DNA of 45,810 nucleotides from Desulfobulbus rhabdoformis (GCF_016919065.1 NZ_JAFFQA010000044.1:1-45810); one strand, 5' to 3'. Shown: positions 36,345 to 44,997, numbered from the stretch's first letter. Program-made: numbers and translations. The notes: generated from the sequence alone by a model not told the origin.

Positions 36345-36890
36345 ATGGTAACCAATACAAAAGAAGATGCTAAGGTCAAAGAAAACCTAAAAACGGAAGG
36401 GCCTGAGGTAGCGGAAGAAGAGCTTGAAGGACTCTCTACACTTGAACAGGCGGATAAAATCGTACGTAATTTTGTGCTGTGGAGCGCGGGAGGCGGTCTC
36501 ATTCCCATGCCGCTTGCAGACATTGCCGCTATCTATGCTGCTCAAGTGACAATGATCGCCAAACTGAGCAAGGTGTATGATATTCCTTTCTCTGAACATA
36601 AATTTAAAAATACCCTGTTTCCCCTTTTTGCTTCCTTGGGCGTTGTGCCGATGGGCACCGGCCTCCTTGCTTCGATGGTTAAAATTGTTCCAGGCGTCGG
36701 ACAACTTGTCAGTGGGCTGAGCATGCCGGTGATGGCTGGTGCGATCACCTATGCCACAGGCAAGGTTTTTACAAGCCATTTTGAGGCCGGTGGGACACTG
36801 CTTGATTTCAATCCGGAAACAATGAAGGACTACTACAAGGAACTGTTTGAAAAAGGGAAAACCGTGGCCAAAGAAGCCGCAAGCTCGTAA
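36345..36890 (+). CDS. DUF697 family membrane protein
   Basis: A 181-aa protein with an acidic, Lys/Glu-rich N-terminus (1-35) and a DUF697-type hydrophobic domain at about 40-150. The stretch IPMPLADIAAIYAAQ followed by MIAKLSKVY is characteristic of this family, and two hydrophobic segments (about 85-110 and 115-140) could span the membrane. AGGGAGG lies 8 nt before the ATG. The family is uncharacterised; some members occur with GTPases, none of which is seen here. The gene is divergent from the lipopeptide operon and followed 15 nt later by a small membrane protein gene, with which it likely forms a two-gene operon. Any link to the lipopeptide is unproven. Confidence 0.8.
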   Translation: MVTNTKEDAKVKENLKTEGPEVAEEELEGLSTLEQADKIVRNFVLWSAGGGLIPMPLADIAAIYAAQVTMIAKLSKVYDIPFSEHKFKNTLFPLFASLGVVPMGTGLLASMVKIVPGVGQLVSGLSMPVMAGAITYATGKVFTSHFEAGGTLLDFNPETMKDYYKELFEKGKTVAKEAASS

Positions 36891-36905
36891 AAAAGCAAAA
36901 ACAGA

Positions 36906-37094
36906 ATGGTCTTACCAATAACACCCTACTTGTTGTATTTACTTCTGCTTATCGGTTTTTCCTGGTTTATGGGTTTGCTCGGACGTGATTTCAAATTTGG
37001 CTTCTGGGGAAATTTCCTGGTGAGCTTAATTTTTACACCAATAGTCGGTATATTGGTTCTCCTTGCACAGGATCGCCGGAGAAAAGCCGATTAA
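36906..37094 (+). CDS. Small two-helix membrane protein, hypothetical
   Basis: A 62-aa protein with two hydrophobic helices (about 5-24 and 33-55) joined by a short GRDFKFGFWG loop and ending in a basic tail (DRRRKAD). This is a common layout for small inner-membrane proteins. It begins 15 nt after the DUF697 gene and ends just before a strong hairpin, so the two genes are probably co-transcribed. The upstream ribosome binding site is weak, so translation may depend on the preceding gene. No function is recognised. Confidence 0.6.
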   Translation: MVLPITPYLLYLLLLIGFSWFMGLLGRDFKFGFWGNFLVSLIFTPIVGILVLLAQDRRRKAD

Positions 37095-37122
37095 ATAGAA
37101 CATGTATTCCTTCCCCTTGCGA

Positions 37123-37158
37123 GCAAGAAAATCCAGGGTGAATCCTGGATTTTCTTGC
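37123..37158. terminator. Strong hairpin after the DUF697 operon
   Basis: A perfect 15-bp stem, GCAAGAAAATCCAGG with CCTGGATTTTCTTGC, encloses a 6-nt loop (GTGAAT), 29 nt after the stop of the small membrane protein gene. Only a short T-rich tail follows. Best read as an intrinsic-type terminator or transcript-stabilising hairpin, possibly used from both sides. Confidence 0.7.
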
Positions 37159-37171
37159 CTCTGACCACCCT

Positions 37172-37531
37172 TCATTTCGTTTCCTTTTTTTGCTTTTGCC
37201 GGAGCGGTCGGCACCCTCTACGGATATGGAAAAATCTGGGCTGAAAATCCAGGCCTTGGCTGAACAAATCAATAGAGGCGTGAGAAATGAGGTGCAAGGC
37301 GCCTTCATTGTAATTACTCAAGACACCCTTTAGCTCATGGGCATAGTCCGGATACATTTCGCCTGACTGGGTATACAGGTGTCCGTGATGGATGATCACC
37401 AGCTCTCTGCCAGGAAGGCAAGGCAGGTTGGCCGCGACACATTGTCTGGGGGCATCCGGAGATCGGGCCTGATCGTCTCCGCATCGCAGCAGGCATTTTG
37501 CTGCACCATAACGACTTCCGTATTTTTTTTA
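37172..37531 (-). pseudogene. Open frame, possible HemP-like remnant
   Basis: A minus-strand frame is open from about 37528 to 37172. It has no ATG in its first half, and the only usable start is a GTG at 37399, giving 75 aa. Its segment GRELVIIHHGHLY followed by TQSGEM resembles the conserved core of short hemin-uptake HemP proteins (typically a REL-x-I-x-H-x-G pattern followed by a Tyr and a basic tail), but the basic tail is missing. It may be a decayed hemP-like gene, a small novel gene with a GTG start, or chance. The rest of 37095-37805 is non-coding apart from the promoter-like region. Confidence 0.25.
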
Positions 37532-37596
37532 TCATGATTTCGATGAATTTTTCCTGAATTCGTGAGCATTCATAACTCTGGAAATTTTTGAAAGGG

Positions 37597-37630
37597 TTGA
37601 CATTTTTTCAAATTAAAAGAATAGTTATTC
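37597..37630 (+). promoter_or_regulatory. Sigma-70-like promoter with overlapping palindrome, before apbE-nqr
   Basis: A perfect TTGACA (37597-37602) is followed after 17 nt by AATAGT (37620-37625), which matches four of six -10 positions. The palindrome GAATA-GT-TATTC (37619-37630) overlaps the -10 element, a position suited to a repressor; the half-sites vaguely recall Fur-type A/T-rich operators. The apbE start is about 175 nt downstream, leaving a long leader. Confidence 0.55.
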
Positions 37631-37805
37631 ATTCATGCGATTGGTTTTCAATACCGACTTTTCTTGATTTTGAGGGAAGTCATCCTGAATGTTTTCTAGC
37701 CTGAAGCTGTGAGCAACCTCATCTCCTCACGGATTCAGATCGATACAGCACTGGTTCACGCCATGTATCCATGGCCCCATGCCCCCAGACGAAGGAAGGT
37801 GGACA

Positions 37806-38822
37806 ATGAGTGAAACAGGTCAAAGTCGTCATCTCATCGGGCGACGCAAATTCCTCCAAATTTTAGCCTTTGCCGGTGCGGCCGGCGGTCTTTACGGATA
37901 CGGATTGATGCGGGCTGAAAGTCAGCCTCAGGTTGTGCGGCAAAGTCGCACCCTGATGGGCACCCAAATCAATCTGATCGTCTACGGTCCAGATCAAGAC
38001 CAATGCCTGCAGGCAACTGCAGCTACTTTTAACCGCATGGAAACTCTGGAACAGATTTTTAGCCGACATCAGGTGAACAGCGCCCTCAGTCAGCTGAACG
38101 CCCAGGGCTCCCTGATGGAGGCCCCAGATGCTCTTCTGGAGGTTCTGGGGCTGGCTGATCAGATCAGCAGGGCCACAGAGGGCGCCTTTGATGTCTCGGT
38201 GCTTCCCCTGTTGCAGCTCTATGAGAAGACGCGTGTTCCCTCAGCCGTCGAAGTGGCGGAGGTTTTACCTCTGGTCGACTATCAAAAGATAAGACGTGAA
38301 GGGCCGGGAATACGTTTGTCTGCGCAAGGGATGGCCATAACCTTAGATGGCATTGCCAAGGGCTATATCGTTGATCAGGGCGTCGCCGCTTTACGCGGAG
38401 CTGGATTTTCCAATGTCTATGTCGAGGCGGGTGGTGATCTCATGGTCAGTGGCGCAAAACCCGCAGATGCTCCCTGGCGTATTGGTGTCCAAAATCCCCG
38501 ACCGAAGTCCGCTCAGACAATGACCGTTCTTGAGTTGAATACCCCCCTGGCGGTAGCCACCTCCGGTGATTACATGCAGCCGTTCTCCGAGGATCTGCGC
38601 AATCATCACATTCTTGACCCAAGAAAGGGGTTTTCGCCGCCAGAGCTTGCCAGCGCCACAGTGACGGCGCCATCCGTGGCCTTGGCCGATGGTTTGGCAA
38701 CAGCATCTATGGTTCTGGGACACCAAAAAGCGATTGAACTGCTCCAACAGTTTGCGGGTTGCGAAGGATTGTTCATCGATAAGCAGCTCAATGCGTATAA
38801 AACATCAGGTTTTCAAGGCTGA
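37806..38822 (+). CDS. apbE: FAD:protein FMN transferase ApbE
   Basis: A 338-aa flavin transferase that attaches FMN covalently to threonines of NqrB and NqrC on the periplasmic side. The N-terminus carries a twin-arginine export signal (GRRKFLQIL then a hydrophobic Ala/Gly-rich core). Family motifs in order: LMGTQINL, the segment DGIAKGYIVDQ, EAGGDLMVSG, VATSGDYMQPF, HHILDPRKG, and a C-terminal SVALADGLATA metal/flavin-binding segment. ATG 37806 is chosen because GGAAGGTGG lies just upstream; the ATG at 37779 would add nine residues without a good ribosome binding site. It is the first gene of the nqr operon, one nucleotide before nqrA starts, so the maturase is made with its targets. Confidence 0.94.
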   Translation: MSETGQSRHLIGRRKFLQILAFAGAAGGLYGYGLMRAESQPQVVRQSRTLMGTQINLIVYGPDQDQCLQATAATFNRMETLEQIFSRHQVNSALSQLNAQGSLMEAPDALLEVLGLADQISRATEGAFDVSVLPLLQLYEKTRVPSAVEVAEVLPLVDYQKIRREGPGIRLSAQGMAITLDGIAKGYIVDQGVAALRGAGFSNVYVEAGGDLMVSGAKPADAPWRIGVQNPRPKSAQTMTVLELNTPLAVATSGDYMQPFSEDLRNHHILDPRKGFSPPELASATVTAPSVALADGLATASMVLGHQKAIELLQQFAGCEGLFIDKQLNAYKTSGFQG

Positions 38823-38823
38823 T

Positions 38824-40173
38824 ATGCAAACATTCACCATTCGCCGCGGTCTCGACATTCCCCTAGCAGGCGCACCGAAACAGCACATAGGCACGGGACC
38901 GCCCGTGGAGGAGGTCGCCCTGGTCGGTGACGACTATCCAGGGATGAAACCGACCATGCTGGTCAAGGAAGGTGAGCGGGTCCGTCTGGGGCAACCATTA
39001 TTTTCCGACAAAAATAATAACGAAGTCCTCTTTACCGCGCCCGCAGCTGGCGAAGTCAAGGCCATTCACCGCGGTGCCAAACGTCGTTTTGAATCTTTGG
39101 TTATTGCCATCGACGGTGAGCAGGCCGTGGATTTCGGTACCTCCTTTTCCTCTCCCTCCTCCAAGTCTCCTCAGGAGTTGCGTTCCTTGCTCCTGCGCTC
39201 CGGGCTTTGGACAAGTTTTCGCGCCCGTCCCTTTGGTAAAATTCCCGCAGCGGATGCCACACCCAGCTCTCTGTTTATTACAGCACTTGATACTACACCA
39301 CTAGCTGCCGATCCCTTGGTGATTGTGCAGCAAGAGCCGGAATTGCTAACAACCGGTCTGGAATGTTTGCTGCGACTGCTTGCTGTGCCCATCCACCTCT
39401 GTGTGCGTCCCAATGCCCAGCTTGAAGAATTTTTGATTCCAGGCGTTACAGTGCATGGCTTTGAAGGACCGCACCCGGCTGGGCTCGCATCGACGCATAT
39501 CCATTTTCTGGACCCGGTGCGTGCGGGAAAGCAGGCTTGGCATCTGGATGTCCAAGATGTTCTTGCTTTGGGGTATCTCTGTAAATTCGGAGTATTGCCA
39601 GCGACCCGAGTCATTGCTCTTGCCGGGCCTGGCGTGCAAAATCCACGTTTGCTGTCAACGCTTCCCGGCGCCTCGGTAGAACAGCTCTCGCGCAATGAGC
39701 TGCACGCCCAGGGAAGCTGGCGGCTCCTTTCCGGTTCTGTGCTGGATGGCCGTGTTGCTCAAGGCAATGTCGGTTACCTGGGGCGCTATCACCGGCAGGT
39801 TGCGGCGCTTGGCGAAGATGACGGTAGGCAGCTCTTTGGTTGGCTCATGCCGGGAAACGATCGTTTTTCAAAAACCGGTTTGTTTGCCTCCAGGTTTTCC
39901 CCGGGAAAACGATTCAAGATGATCACCGCCACCTGGGGGGGAAGACGAGCAATCTACCCATTGGGCGTATACGAGAAAGTGATGCCGCTGGATATCATCG
40001 CCACCTCGCTTTTAAAAAGTCTTGCTGTTGGTGACACAGAAAAATCAGCATCGCTGGGGGGGCTGGAGTTGATAGAGGAAGATCTTGCCTTGTGCAGCTT
40101 TGTCTGTCCCGGGAAAAACGAATTCGGGCCTATGCTGCGCTCTGTGCTCGATGCACTTGAAAGGGGTGAGTAG
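38824..40173 (+). CDS. nqrA: Na+-translocating NADH:quinone reductase subunit A
   Basis: A 449-aa peripheral subunit of the NQR complex, close to the family length. The start MQTFTIRRGLDIPLAGAP and the segment VALVGDDYPGMKPTMLV are characteristic of NqrA, not of RnfC; no 4Fe-4S CxxCxxC clusters are present, which excludes RnfC. ATG 38824 directly follows the apbE stop (38820-38822); a longer open frame upstream from 38689 lies wholly within apbE. NqrA contributes to ubiquinone or menaquinone binding on the cytoplasmic face. nqrB begins 77 nt after its stop. Confidence 0.95.
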   Translation: MQTFTIRRGLDIPLAGAPKQHIGTGPPVEEVALVGDDYPGMKPTMLVKEGERVRLGQPLFSDKNNNEVLFTAPAAGEVKAIHRGAKRRFESLVIAIDGEQAVDFGTSFSSPSSKSPQELRSLLLRSGLWTSFRARPFGKIPAADATPSSLFITALDTTPLAADPLVIVQQEPELLTTGLECLLRLLAVPIHLCVRPNAQLEEFLIPGVTVHGFEGPHPAGLASTHIHFLDPVRAGKQAWHLDVQDVLALGYLCKFGVLPATRVIALAGPGVQNPRLLSTLPGASVEQLSRNELHAQGSWRLLSGSVLDGRVAQGNVGYLGRYHRQVAALGEDDGRQLFGWLMPGNDRFSKTGLFASRFSPGKRFKMITATWGGRRAIYPLGVYEKVMPLDIIATSLLKSLAVGDTEKSASLGGLELIEEDLALCSFVCPGKNEFGPMLRSVLDALERGE

Positions 40174-40250
40174 CGGTGGAGGACCACGCGCCAATTCACT
40201 TCACAAGTGTCTTTCTACAGCTCTATGGTTCTTTGTAAGGTGCGATAATT

Positions 40251-41459
40251 ATGAAATTTCTTCGCGATATATTTGATAAGCTTGAACCCAGGTTCACCAA
40301 AGGGGGCCCCTGGCACCGCTGGTATGCCCTCTTTGAAGCGACGGACTCCTTTTTGTTTCACAGCAGACGAGTCACCCACATCGCTCCCCATGTGCGGGAC
40401 GCAGTCGATTACAAGCGCATCATGATCACCGTGATTATCGCTTTGATCCCCTGTGTAATCATGGCCCTGTGGAATACCGGTTATCAGGCTAACAGCGGGC
40501 TGCAGCAACTTGGTCTCCAGGTTCCTCCTGGCTGGCGCGGAGCGATCATGGCCCAGGTTGGTTGTGATCCAAACAGTGTTTTTTCGAATATGGTGTATGG
40601 TGCACTCTACTTTTTGCCCATATATCTCGTCACCGTTGTCGTGGGTAGTCTTTGGGAGGGATTGTTTAATCTTATTCGAGGCCATGAGATCTCCGAGGCC
40701 TTTCTGGTGACCAGTTTGCTCTTTCCCCTGACCCTGCCGCCAACGATCCCTCTCTGGCAGGTGGCTTTGGGGATTAGCTTTGGAATCATCTTTGCCAAAG
40801 AGGTCTTTGGTGGCGTCGGGCGCAACTTCATGAACCCAGCCCTGGTCTCCCGAGCCTTTCTTTACTTTGCCTACCCTATCTCCATTACAGGTGATGCTGT
40901 CTGGGTTCCGGTGGATGGACTGACCAGTGCCACACCGCTGGCACATCTCGCTGCATCACCAACGGGATTTTCCCCTTCCGATCTCTCGCTGAGTTGGACA
41001 GATGCCTTTGTTGGTATCATGCCGGGCTCAATGGGAGAAACTTCGGCCCTTGCCTGTCTGCTGGGGGCGGCATTTTTACTCTATACAGGCATTGCCTCCT
41101 GGCGAATTATGGGATCCATGGTTCTGGGGGGGGGGCTGGCAGCTTTGCTTCTTGCAAATCTTTCGACACAGGGCAATGGCCTGCAGACTTTACCAGCCCA
41201 CTGGCATCTCGTCCTTGGTGGTTTCGCCTTTGGAATGGTCTTTATGGCGACCGATCCGGTTTCGGCAGCGCAGACACCCCTTGGTCAATGGATCTATGGT
41301 CTGCTGATTGGCATTCTTGCTATCGTGATACGCGTTGCTAATCCGGCCTTTCCCGAAGGGGTAATGCTGGCCATCTTGCTGGGCAATGTCTGCGCTCCCC
41401 TGCTGGATCATTTCGTTATCCAGGCCAATATCAAGAGAAGGAGGCTGCGCCATGGCTGA
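40251..41459 (+). CDS. nqrB: Na+-translocating NADH:quinone reductase subunit B
   Basis: A 402-aa integral membrane subunit with about ten hydrophobic helices, holding covalent FMN and riboflavin and forming part of the sodium channel. The FMN site reads DGLTSAT, so Thr228 is the likely attachment residue; the usual Gly of the (S/T)GAT core is Ser here. The NFMNPALVSRAFLYF and FMATDPVSA segments are typical of NqrB/RnfD proteins, and the N-terminal extension with HVRDAVDYKRIM fits NqrB. AAGGTG lies upstream of the ATG. The 3' end overlaps nqrC by 8 nt. Confidence 0.95.
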   Translation: MKFLRDIFDKLEPRFTKGGPWHRWYALFEATDSFLFHSRRVTHIAPHVRDAVDYKRIMITVIIALIPCVIMALWNTGYQANSGLQQLGLQVPPGWRGAIMAQVGCDPNSVFSNMVYGALYFLPIYLVTVVVGSLWEGLFNLIRGHEISEAFLVTSLLFPLTLPPTIPLWQVALGISFGIIFAKEVFGGVGRNFMNPALVSRAFLYFAYPISITGDAVWVPVDGLTSATPLAHLAASPTGFSPSDLSLSWTDAFVGIMPGSMGETSALACLLGAAFLLYTGIASWRIMGSMVLGGGLAALLLANLSTQGNGLQTLPAHWHLVLGGFAFGMVFMATDPVSAAQTPLGQWIYGLLIGILAIVIRVANPAFPEGVMLAILLGNVCAPLLDHFVIQANIKRRRLRHG

Positions 41460-42222
41460 AGAATCCGTTGCCAGACCCTTTTATACTGTCCTGGTCCTGG
41501 CCCTGGTCTGCTCGGCTTTGGTTGCAGGAACAGCGGTTGGCTTGCGACCATTTCAGGAGGCCAACCGCAAGGTCGATCAGCAAAAGAACATCCTGCGCGC
41601 AGCAGGTTTGTTTAACCCCGAGGAAAAGGTCGTCGTCCAGTTTCAACGATTGATTCAACCCAGGCTGGTTGACCTGACCACTGGTAGGTTTGTCGATCAA
41701 ACAATGCAGGATGCGGTTAAGCTTGAAGAAAAGAGGACGCTGACCCGCGATGAGGATCCGGCCGGTCTTTTCCAACTTGAGCGCTATGTACCTGTGTACC
41801 TGGTTCGGCAAGAGAATGGGTATGGTCAAATCATCTTACCTCTTAGAGGGAAGGGACTGTGGTCGACTATGTATGCCTATGTAGCCCTTGATGCCGATTT
41901 GAATACCATTCGTGGCATCAGCTTTTACGAACATGGCGAGACCCCTGGCCTTGGTGGTGAGATTGAAAATCCGAGTTGGCAGGCAGGTTGGCAGGGCAAA
42001 CGAGTGTATGACGCGGATGATGCGGTTGTCTTGCAGGTGGTCAAGAGCGGTAAGACGGATGGGGTGAGTGCCGAGCACCGCATTGATGGAATCTCAGGGG
42101 CCACAATGACGGGCAACGGCGTTTCAGCCATGCTGCAATTCTGGTTTGGGGAGAATGGCTTTGGCCCCTTGCTGCAAACGCTGCAACACCAGGGAGGACT
42201 CAATGAAAGATCGAAAACGTGA
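41452..42222 (+). CDS. nqrC: Na+-translocating NADH:quinone reductase subunit C
   Basis: A 256-aa subunit with one N-terminal membrane helix (about 9-30) and a periplasmic flavin domain. GETPGLGGEI and DGISGATMTGNGV are family hallmarks; Thr218 in the SGAT motif is the expected FMN attachment site for ApbE. ATG 41452 has AAGGAGG 7-8 nt upstream and overlaps the nqrB end, which supports coupled translation. Its own end overlaps nqrD by 20 nt. Confidence 0.95.
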   Translation: MAEESVARPFYTVLVLALVCSALVAGTAVGLRPFQEANRKVDQQKNILRAAGLFNPEEKVVVQFQRLIQPRLVDLTTGRFVDQTMQDAVKLEEKRTLTRDEDPAGLFQLERYVPVYLVRQENGYGQIILPLRGKGLWSTMYAYVALDADLNTIRGISFYEHGETPGLGGEIENPSWQAGWQGKRVYDADDAVVLQVVKSGKTDGVSAEHRIDGISGATMTGNGVSAMLQFWFGENGFGPLLQTLQHQGGLNERSKT

Positions 42223-42826
42223 TCTTCTGCTTCGTTCAATCATCGAGCGTAATCCGATCGCGCTTTTAGTGCTTGGTATTTGTTCGGCGCTGGCGGTTAC
42301 CTCACAGATGCAGACGGCCTTTGTCATGTCCGTCTGCGTAACTCTGGTGGTTGCCTGTTCAAGCTGTATTATTTCTCTGGTGCGAGCGCAAATCCCCAAT
42401 TCGGTACGTATCGGCGTTCAGATCACCGTGATTGCTACCCTTGTCATTTTGGTGGATCAGGTGCTCAAGGCTTTTTACTTTGATTTGGCCAAACAGCTCT
42501 CGATATATATAGGCCTGATCATCACTAACTGTATCGTCATGGGACGAGCCGAAGGCTTTGCCATGTCCAACCCACCACTGAACAGTTTTCTGGATGGGAT
42601 TGGTAACGGCCTGGGCTACGGATTTGTCTTGATGAGTGTTTCGTTTATTCGGGAACTCTTTGGCTCCGGGACTCTTTTTGGTTGGGAGGTGCTGCCGCTG
42701 ACCACCAATGGCGGTTGGTACGTGCGTAATGGACTGCTCCTGCTACCGGTAAGCGCGTTTTTTATCATTGCGCTGATTATCTGGCTTTTGCGGACCATTG
42801 ATCCGGTGCAACAGGAGAAAGACTGA
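42203..42826 (+). CDS. nqrD: Na+-translocating NADH:quinone reductase subunit D
   Basis: A 207-aa integral membrane subunit with about six helices. Cys27 (LGICSAL) and Cys110 (IITNCIVMG) match the positions that hold half of the membrane-embedded 2Fe-2S centre shared with NqrE. GRAEGFAMSNPP and SFIRELFGSG are typical of the family. ATG 42203 is preferred, with GGGAGGA just upstream inside nqrC. Its stop overlaps the nqrE start by one base (TGATG). Confidence 0.95.
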   Translation: MKDRKRDLLLRSIIERNPIALLVLGICSALAVTSQMQTAFVMSVCVTLVVACSSCIISLVRAQIPNSVRIGVQITVIATLVILVDQVLKAFYFDLAKQLSIYIGLIITNCIVMGRAEGFAMSNPPLNSFLDGIGNGLGYGFVLMSVSFIRELFGSGTLFGWEVLPLTTNGGWYVRNGLLLLPVSAFFIIALIIWLLRTIDPVQQEKD

Positions 42827-43428
42827 TGACACAGTATTTGGATATCATCATTCGTTCATTATTCATCGAGAATCTGCCGCTGAGTTTTTTTCTCGGCATG
42901 TGCACCTTTCTGGCGATTTCCAAAAAAGTGAAAAGTGCCGTTGGCCTGGGGGCCGCGGTGCTGGTATTGATGGTGATCACGGTCCCGGTGAACAATCTTA
43001 TTCTCACGCGTCTTTTGGAACCCGGCGCCCTTGCCTGGGCCGGGCAGCCCGATATGGACCTCACTTTTCTTGGTCTGCTCACCTATATTGGGGTGATTGC
43101 TGCTATTGTCCAAGTCCTTGAAATGACTCTTGATCGATTTATGCCCGCACTATATGGAACCTTGGGCATCTTTTTGCCGCTGTTGACAGTAAACTGTGCC
43201 ATTCTTGGTGGCAGTCTTTTCATGGTTGAGCGCAAATACAGTTTTGCAGAGAGCATTGCCTATGGTCTGGGGGCCGGGGGAGGATTTTTTCTGGCCGTAG
43301 TGCTGCTTGCAGGTATTCGTGAAAAATTGGAATATGCCGATCCTCCTGCCGGTTTGCGCGGCCTGGGCATGACCTTTATCTGTGCCGGGCTGATGGCGCT
43401 AGCCTTCATGGGGCTTGGAGGCTTCTAA
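42826..43428 (+). CDS. nqrE: Na+-translocating NADH:quinone reductase subunit E
   Basis: A 200-aa six-helix membrane subunit, pseudo-symmetric partner of NqrD. Cys26 (LGMCTFLAIS) and Cys124 (TVNCAILGGS) supply the other half of the intramembrane 2Fe-2S centre. The segment VPVNNLIL and the closing LMALAFMGLGGF fit NqrE and not RnfA, which lacks the longer central loop. A 70-nt gap separates it from nqrF; the gap holds the nqrF ribosome binding site and nothing else recognised. Confidence 0.95.
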   Translation: MTQYLDIIIRSLFIENLPLSFFLGMCTFLAISKKVKSAVGLGAAVLVLMVITVPVNNLILTRLLEPGALAWAGQPDMDLTFLGLLTYIGVIAAIVQVLEMTLDRFMPALYGTLGIFLPLLTVNCAILGGSLFMVERKYSFAESIAYGLGAGGGFFLAVVLLAGIREKLEYADPPAGLRGLGMTFICAGLMALAFMGLGGF

Positions 43429-43498
43429 AGGTACCTGAGAAAATTTGCCAGAAGCAAACCGGATGTAAGTACAGCGGTGCAATAGAGGAGTTGAAACA

Positions 43499-44722
43499 AT
43501 GACGGAAATAATCGGTGCAGTTCTCACCTTTCTGGCTATCCAGTTGGTACTTGTCACCTTGATTGTCACAGCGAAACGGTTGCTGCTCCCCGGTGGCGAA
43601 GTGGTCATTACCGTCAACGATGATAAAGAACTCTCCGTTAAGCCGGGCGGTAAATTGCTGACGTCACTGGCCCAGGAGGGAATCTTTCTCTCTTCTGCCT
43701 GCGGTGGCGGTGGAAGCTGCGGTCAGTGTCGTTGCCTGGTGGAAGAGGGGGGAGGTGCCATTCTGCCAACGGAGCAGGGAAAGATCAAACCAGTTGATGC
43801 CCGGCGTGGCATGCGTCTCTCCTGTCAGGTGCCGGTCAAGCGAGATCTGAAAATACAGGTTCCAGCGGAGATGCTTGAGACAAGAAAATGGCAGTGTACG
43901 GTTCGTTCGAATCGCAATGTCGCCACCTTTATTAAAGAACTGGTCCTGGATTTGCCGCAGGGGGAAGAGGTGAACTTTAAGCCAGGAGGCTATATTCAGA
44001 TCGAGGTGCCGCCCCATGCCCTGGAATATAAAAGTTTCGATATCGACGAAAAGTTCCTGGGTGATTGGACCAAATTTAAAATGTTTCAGTACCAGTCCCG
44101 CGTGCATCAGCCAGTGAGTCGCGCCTATTCCATGGCCAACTATCCCGGAGAGAAAGGGATCATCAAGCTCAATGTGCGTATCGCCAGTCCGCCACCGCGT
44201 GGACCTCTGGGGATTCCTCCGGGGCAGGCCTCTTCGTATATCTTTAACTTAAAAGAAGGCGACGAGGTGACCATTGCCGGTCCCTTTGGTGAGTTTTTTA
44301 TCGAGGAATCCGACTCAGAGATGATCTACATCGGCGGAGGTGCTGGCATGGCTCCTCTGCGAAGCCATATCTTTGAACTCTTTAAGGCGAGAAAAACCCA
44401 GCGTAAGGTTTCGTTCTGGTACGGGGGGCGAAGCGTTCAGGAACTTTTTTATATGGAAGAGTTTGAAGCTCTCGCCAAAGAACACGATAACTTCTCTTTG
44501 CATGTGGCTCTTTCGGATCCGCAACCTGAAGATAACTGGCAGGGATTAACCGGATTTATCCATCAGGTGCTCTTTGAAAACTACCTTAAAGAGCATGAGG
44601 CTCCCGAAGATATCAATTACTATATGTGCGGCCCACCTGTGATGACCCAGGCTGTGCTCGATATGTTGGATAATCTTGGGGTAGAGCCCAGCAACATCCA
44701 TTACGATGATTTTGGAGGCTGA
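43499..44722 (+). CDS. nqrF: Na+-translocating NADH:quinone reductase subunit F
   Basis: A 407-aa NADH-oxidising entry subunit. One N-terminal helix (about 5-25) is followed by a ferredoxin domain with Cys68, Cys74, Cys77 and Cys109, then a ferredoxin-reductase FAD domain (RAYSMANYP) and an NADH domain (GGGAGMAPLRS and YMCGPPVM). Electrons pass from NADH through FAD and 2Fe-2S to the NqrD/E centre. The ATG has GAGGAG upstream. The sequence closes with HYDDFGG, usual for the family. Confidence 0.96.
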   Translation: MTEIIGAVLTFLAIQLVLVTLIVTAKRLLLPGGEVVITVNDDKELSVKPGGKLLTSLAQEGIFLSSACGGGGSCGQCRCLVEEGGGAILPTEQGKIKPVDARRGMRLSCQVPVKRDLKIQVPAEMLETRKWQCTVRSNRNVATFIKELVLDLPQGEEVNFKPGGYIQIEVPPHALEYKSFDIDEKFLGDWTKFKMFQYQSRVHQPVSRAYSMANYPGEKGIIKLNVRIASPPPRGPLGIPPGQASSYIFNLKEGDEVTIAGPFGEFFIEESDSEMIYIGGGAGMAPLRSHIFELFKARKTQRKVSFWYGGRSVQELFYMEEFEALAKEHDNFSLHVALSDPQPEDNWQGLTGFIHQVLFENYLKEHEAPEDINYYMCGPPVMTQAVLDMLDNLGVEPSNIHYDDFGG

Positions 44723-44727
44723 GATCC

Positions 44728-44934
44728 ATGCTGCAGTTGGCTTTCCTTTTCTTGATCACCTTGTGTACCATGGTCGCATTTTCTGGCATTATTATCTATG
44801 TGCGCAGTCGTCCCTCCAAGAAGCCGGGACCCAGTGAAGAAGGGTGCCATAGTCAGAACGGGGGAAGCTGCTGCAGTTGCTCGTCGAATGGACTTCGTGC
44901 CTCCTCTTCACAGCTGCCTATGTATCGCGAGTGA
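44728..44934 (+). CDS. NqrM-like small Cys-rich membrane protein
   Basis: A 68-aa protein starting five bases after nqrF. One N-terminal helix (about 2-26), a basic stretch (RSRPSKK), then a Cys-bearing segment: one Cys in EEGCHSQ and three in GGSCCSCSS. Position and layout match NqrM, the maturation factor thought to deliver iron to the NqrD/E cluster, but the Cys spacing differs from the usual GSCGG...CDCDEPC pattern, so the symbol is withheld. It is the last gene of the operon before a strong hairpin. Confidence 0.6.
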   Translation: MLQLAFLFLITLCTMVAFSGIIIYVRSRPSKKPGPSEEGCHSQNGGSCCSCSSNGLRASSSQLPMYRE

Positions 44935-44945
44935 GGGGCAAAAAA

Positions 44946-44981
44946 CTCCCCCCTGCCAGCCGTACGGCTGGCAGGGGGGAG
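44946..44981. terminator. Perfect 36-nt palindrome between nqr operon and convergent gene
   Basis: CTCCCCCCTGCCAGCC and its exact complement flank a GTAC centre, so the whole 36 nt is self-complementary. It lies 11 nt after the nqrM-like stop and 16 nt before the stop of the opposing small gene. An A-run precedes it on the plus strand, which is a T-run after it on the minus strand, so it fits a terminator that works best for the minus-strand gene and also closes the nqr operon. Confidence 0.8.
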
Positions 44982-44997
44982 AATGAAAGTGGATCTC

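Noticed and set aside
38824..44722. Reading the six-subunit flavoprotein operon as Rnf
   Set aside because: The first gene has NqrA features and no RnfC iron-sulfur motifs, and the last encodes an NqrF ferredoxin-reductase fusion, so it is NQR.
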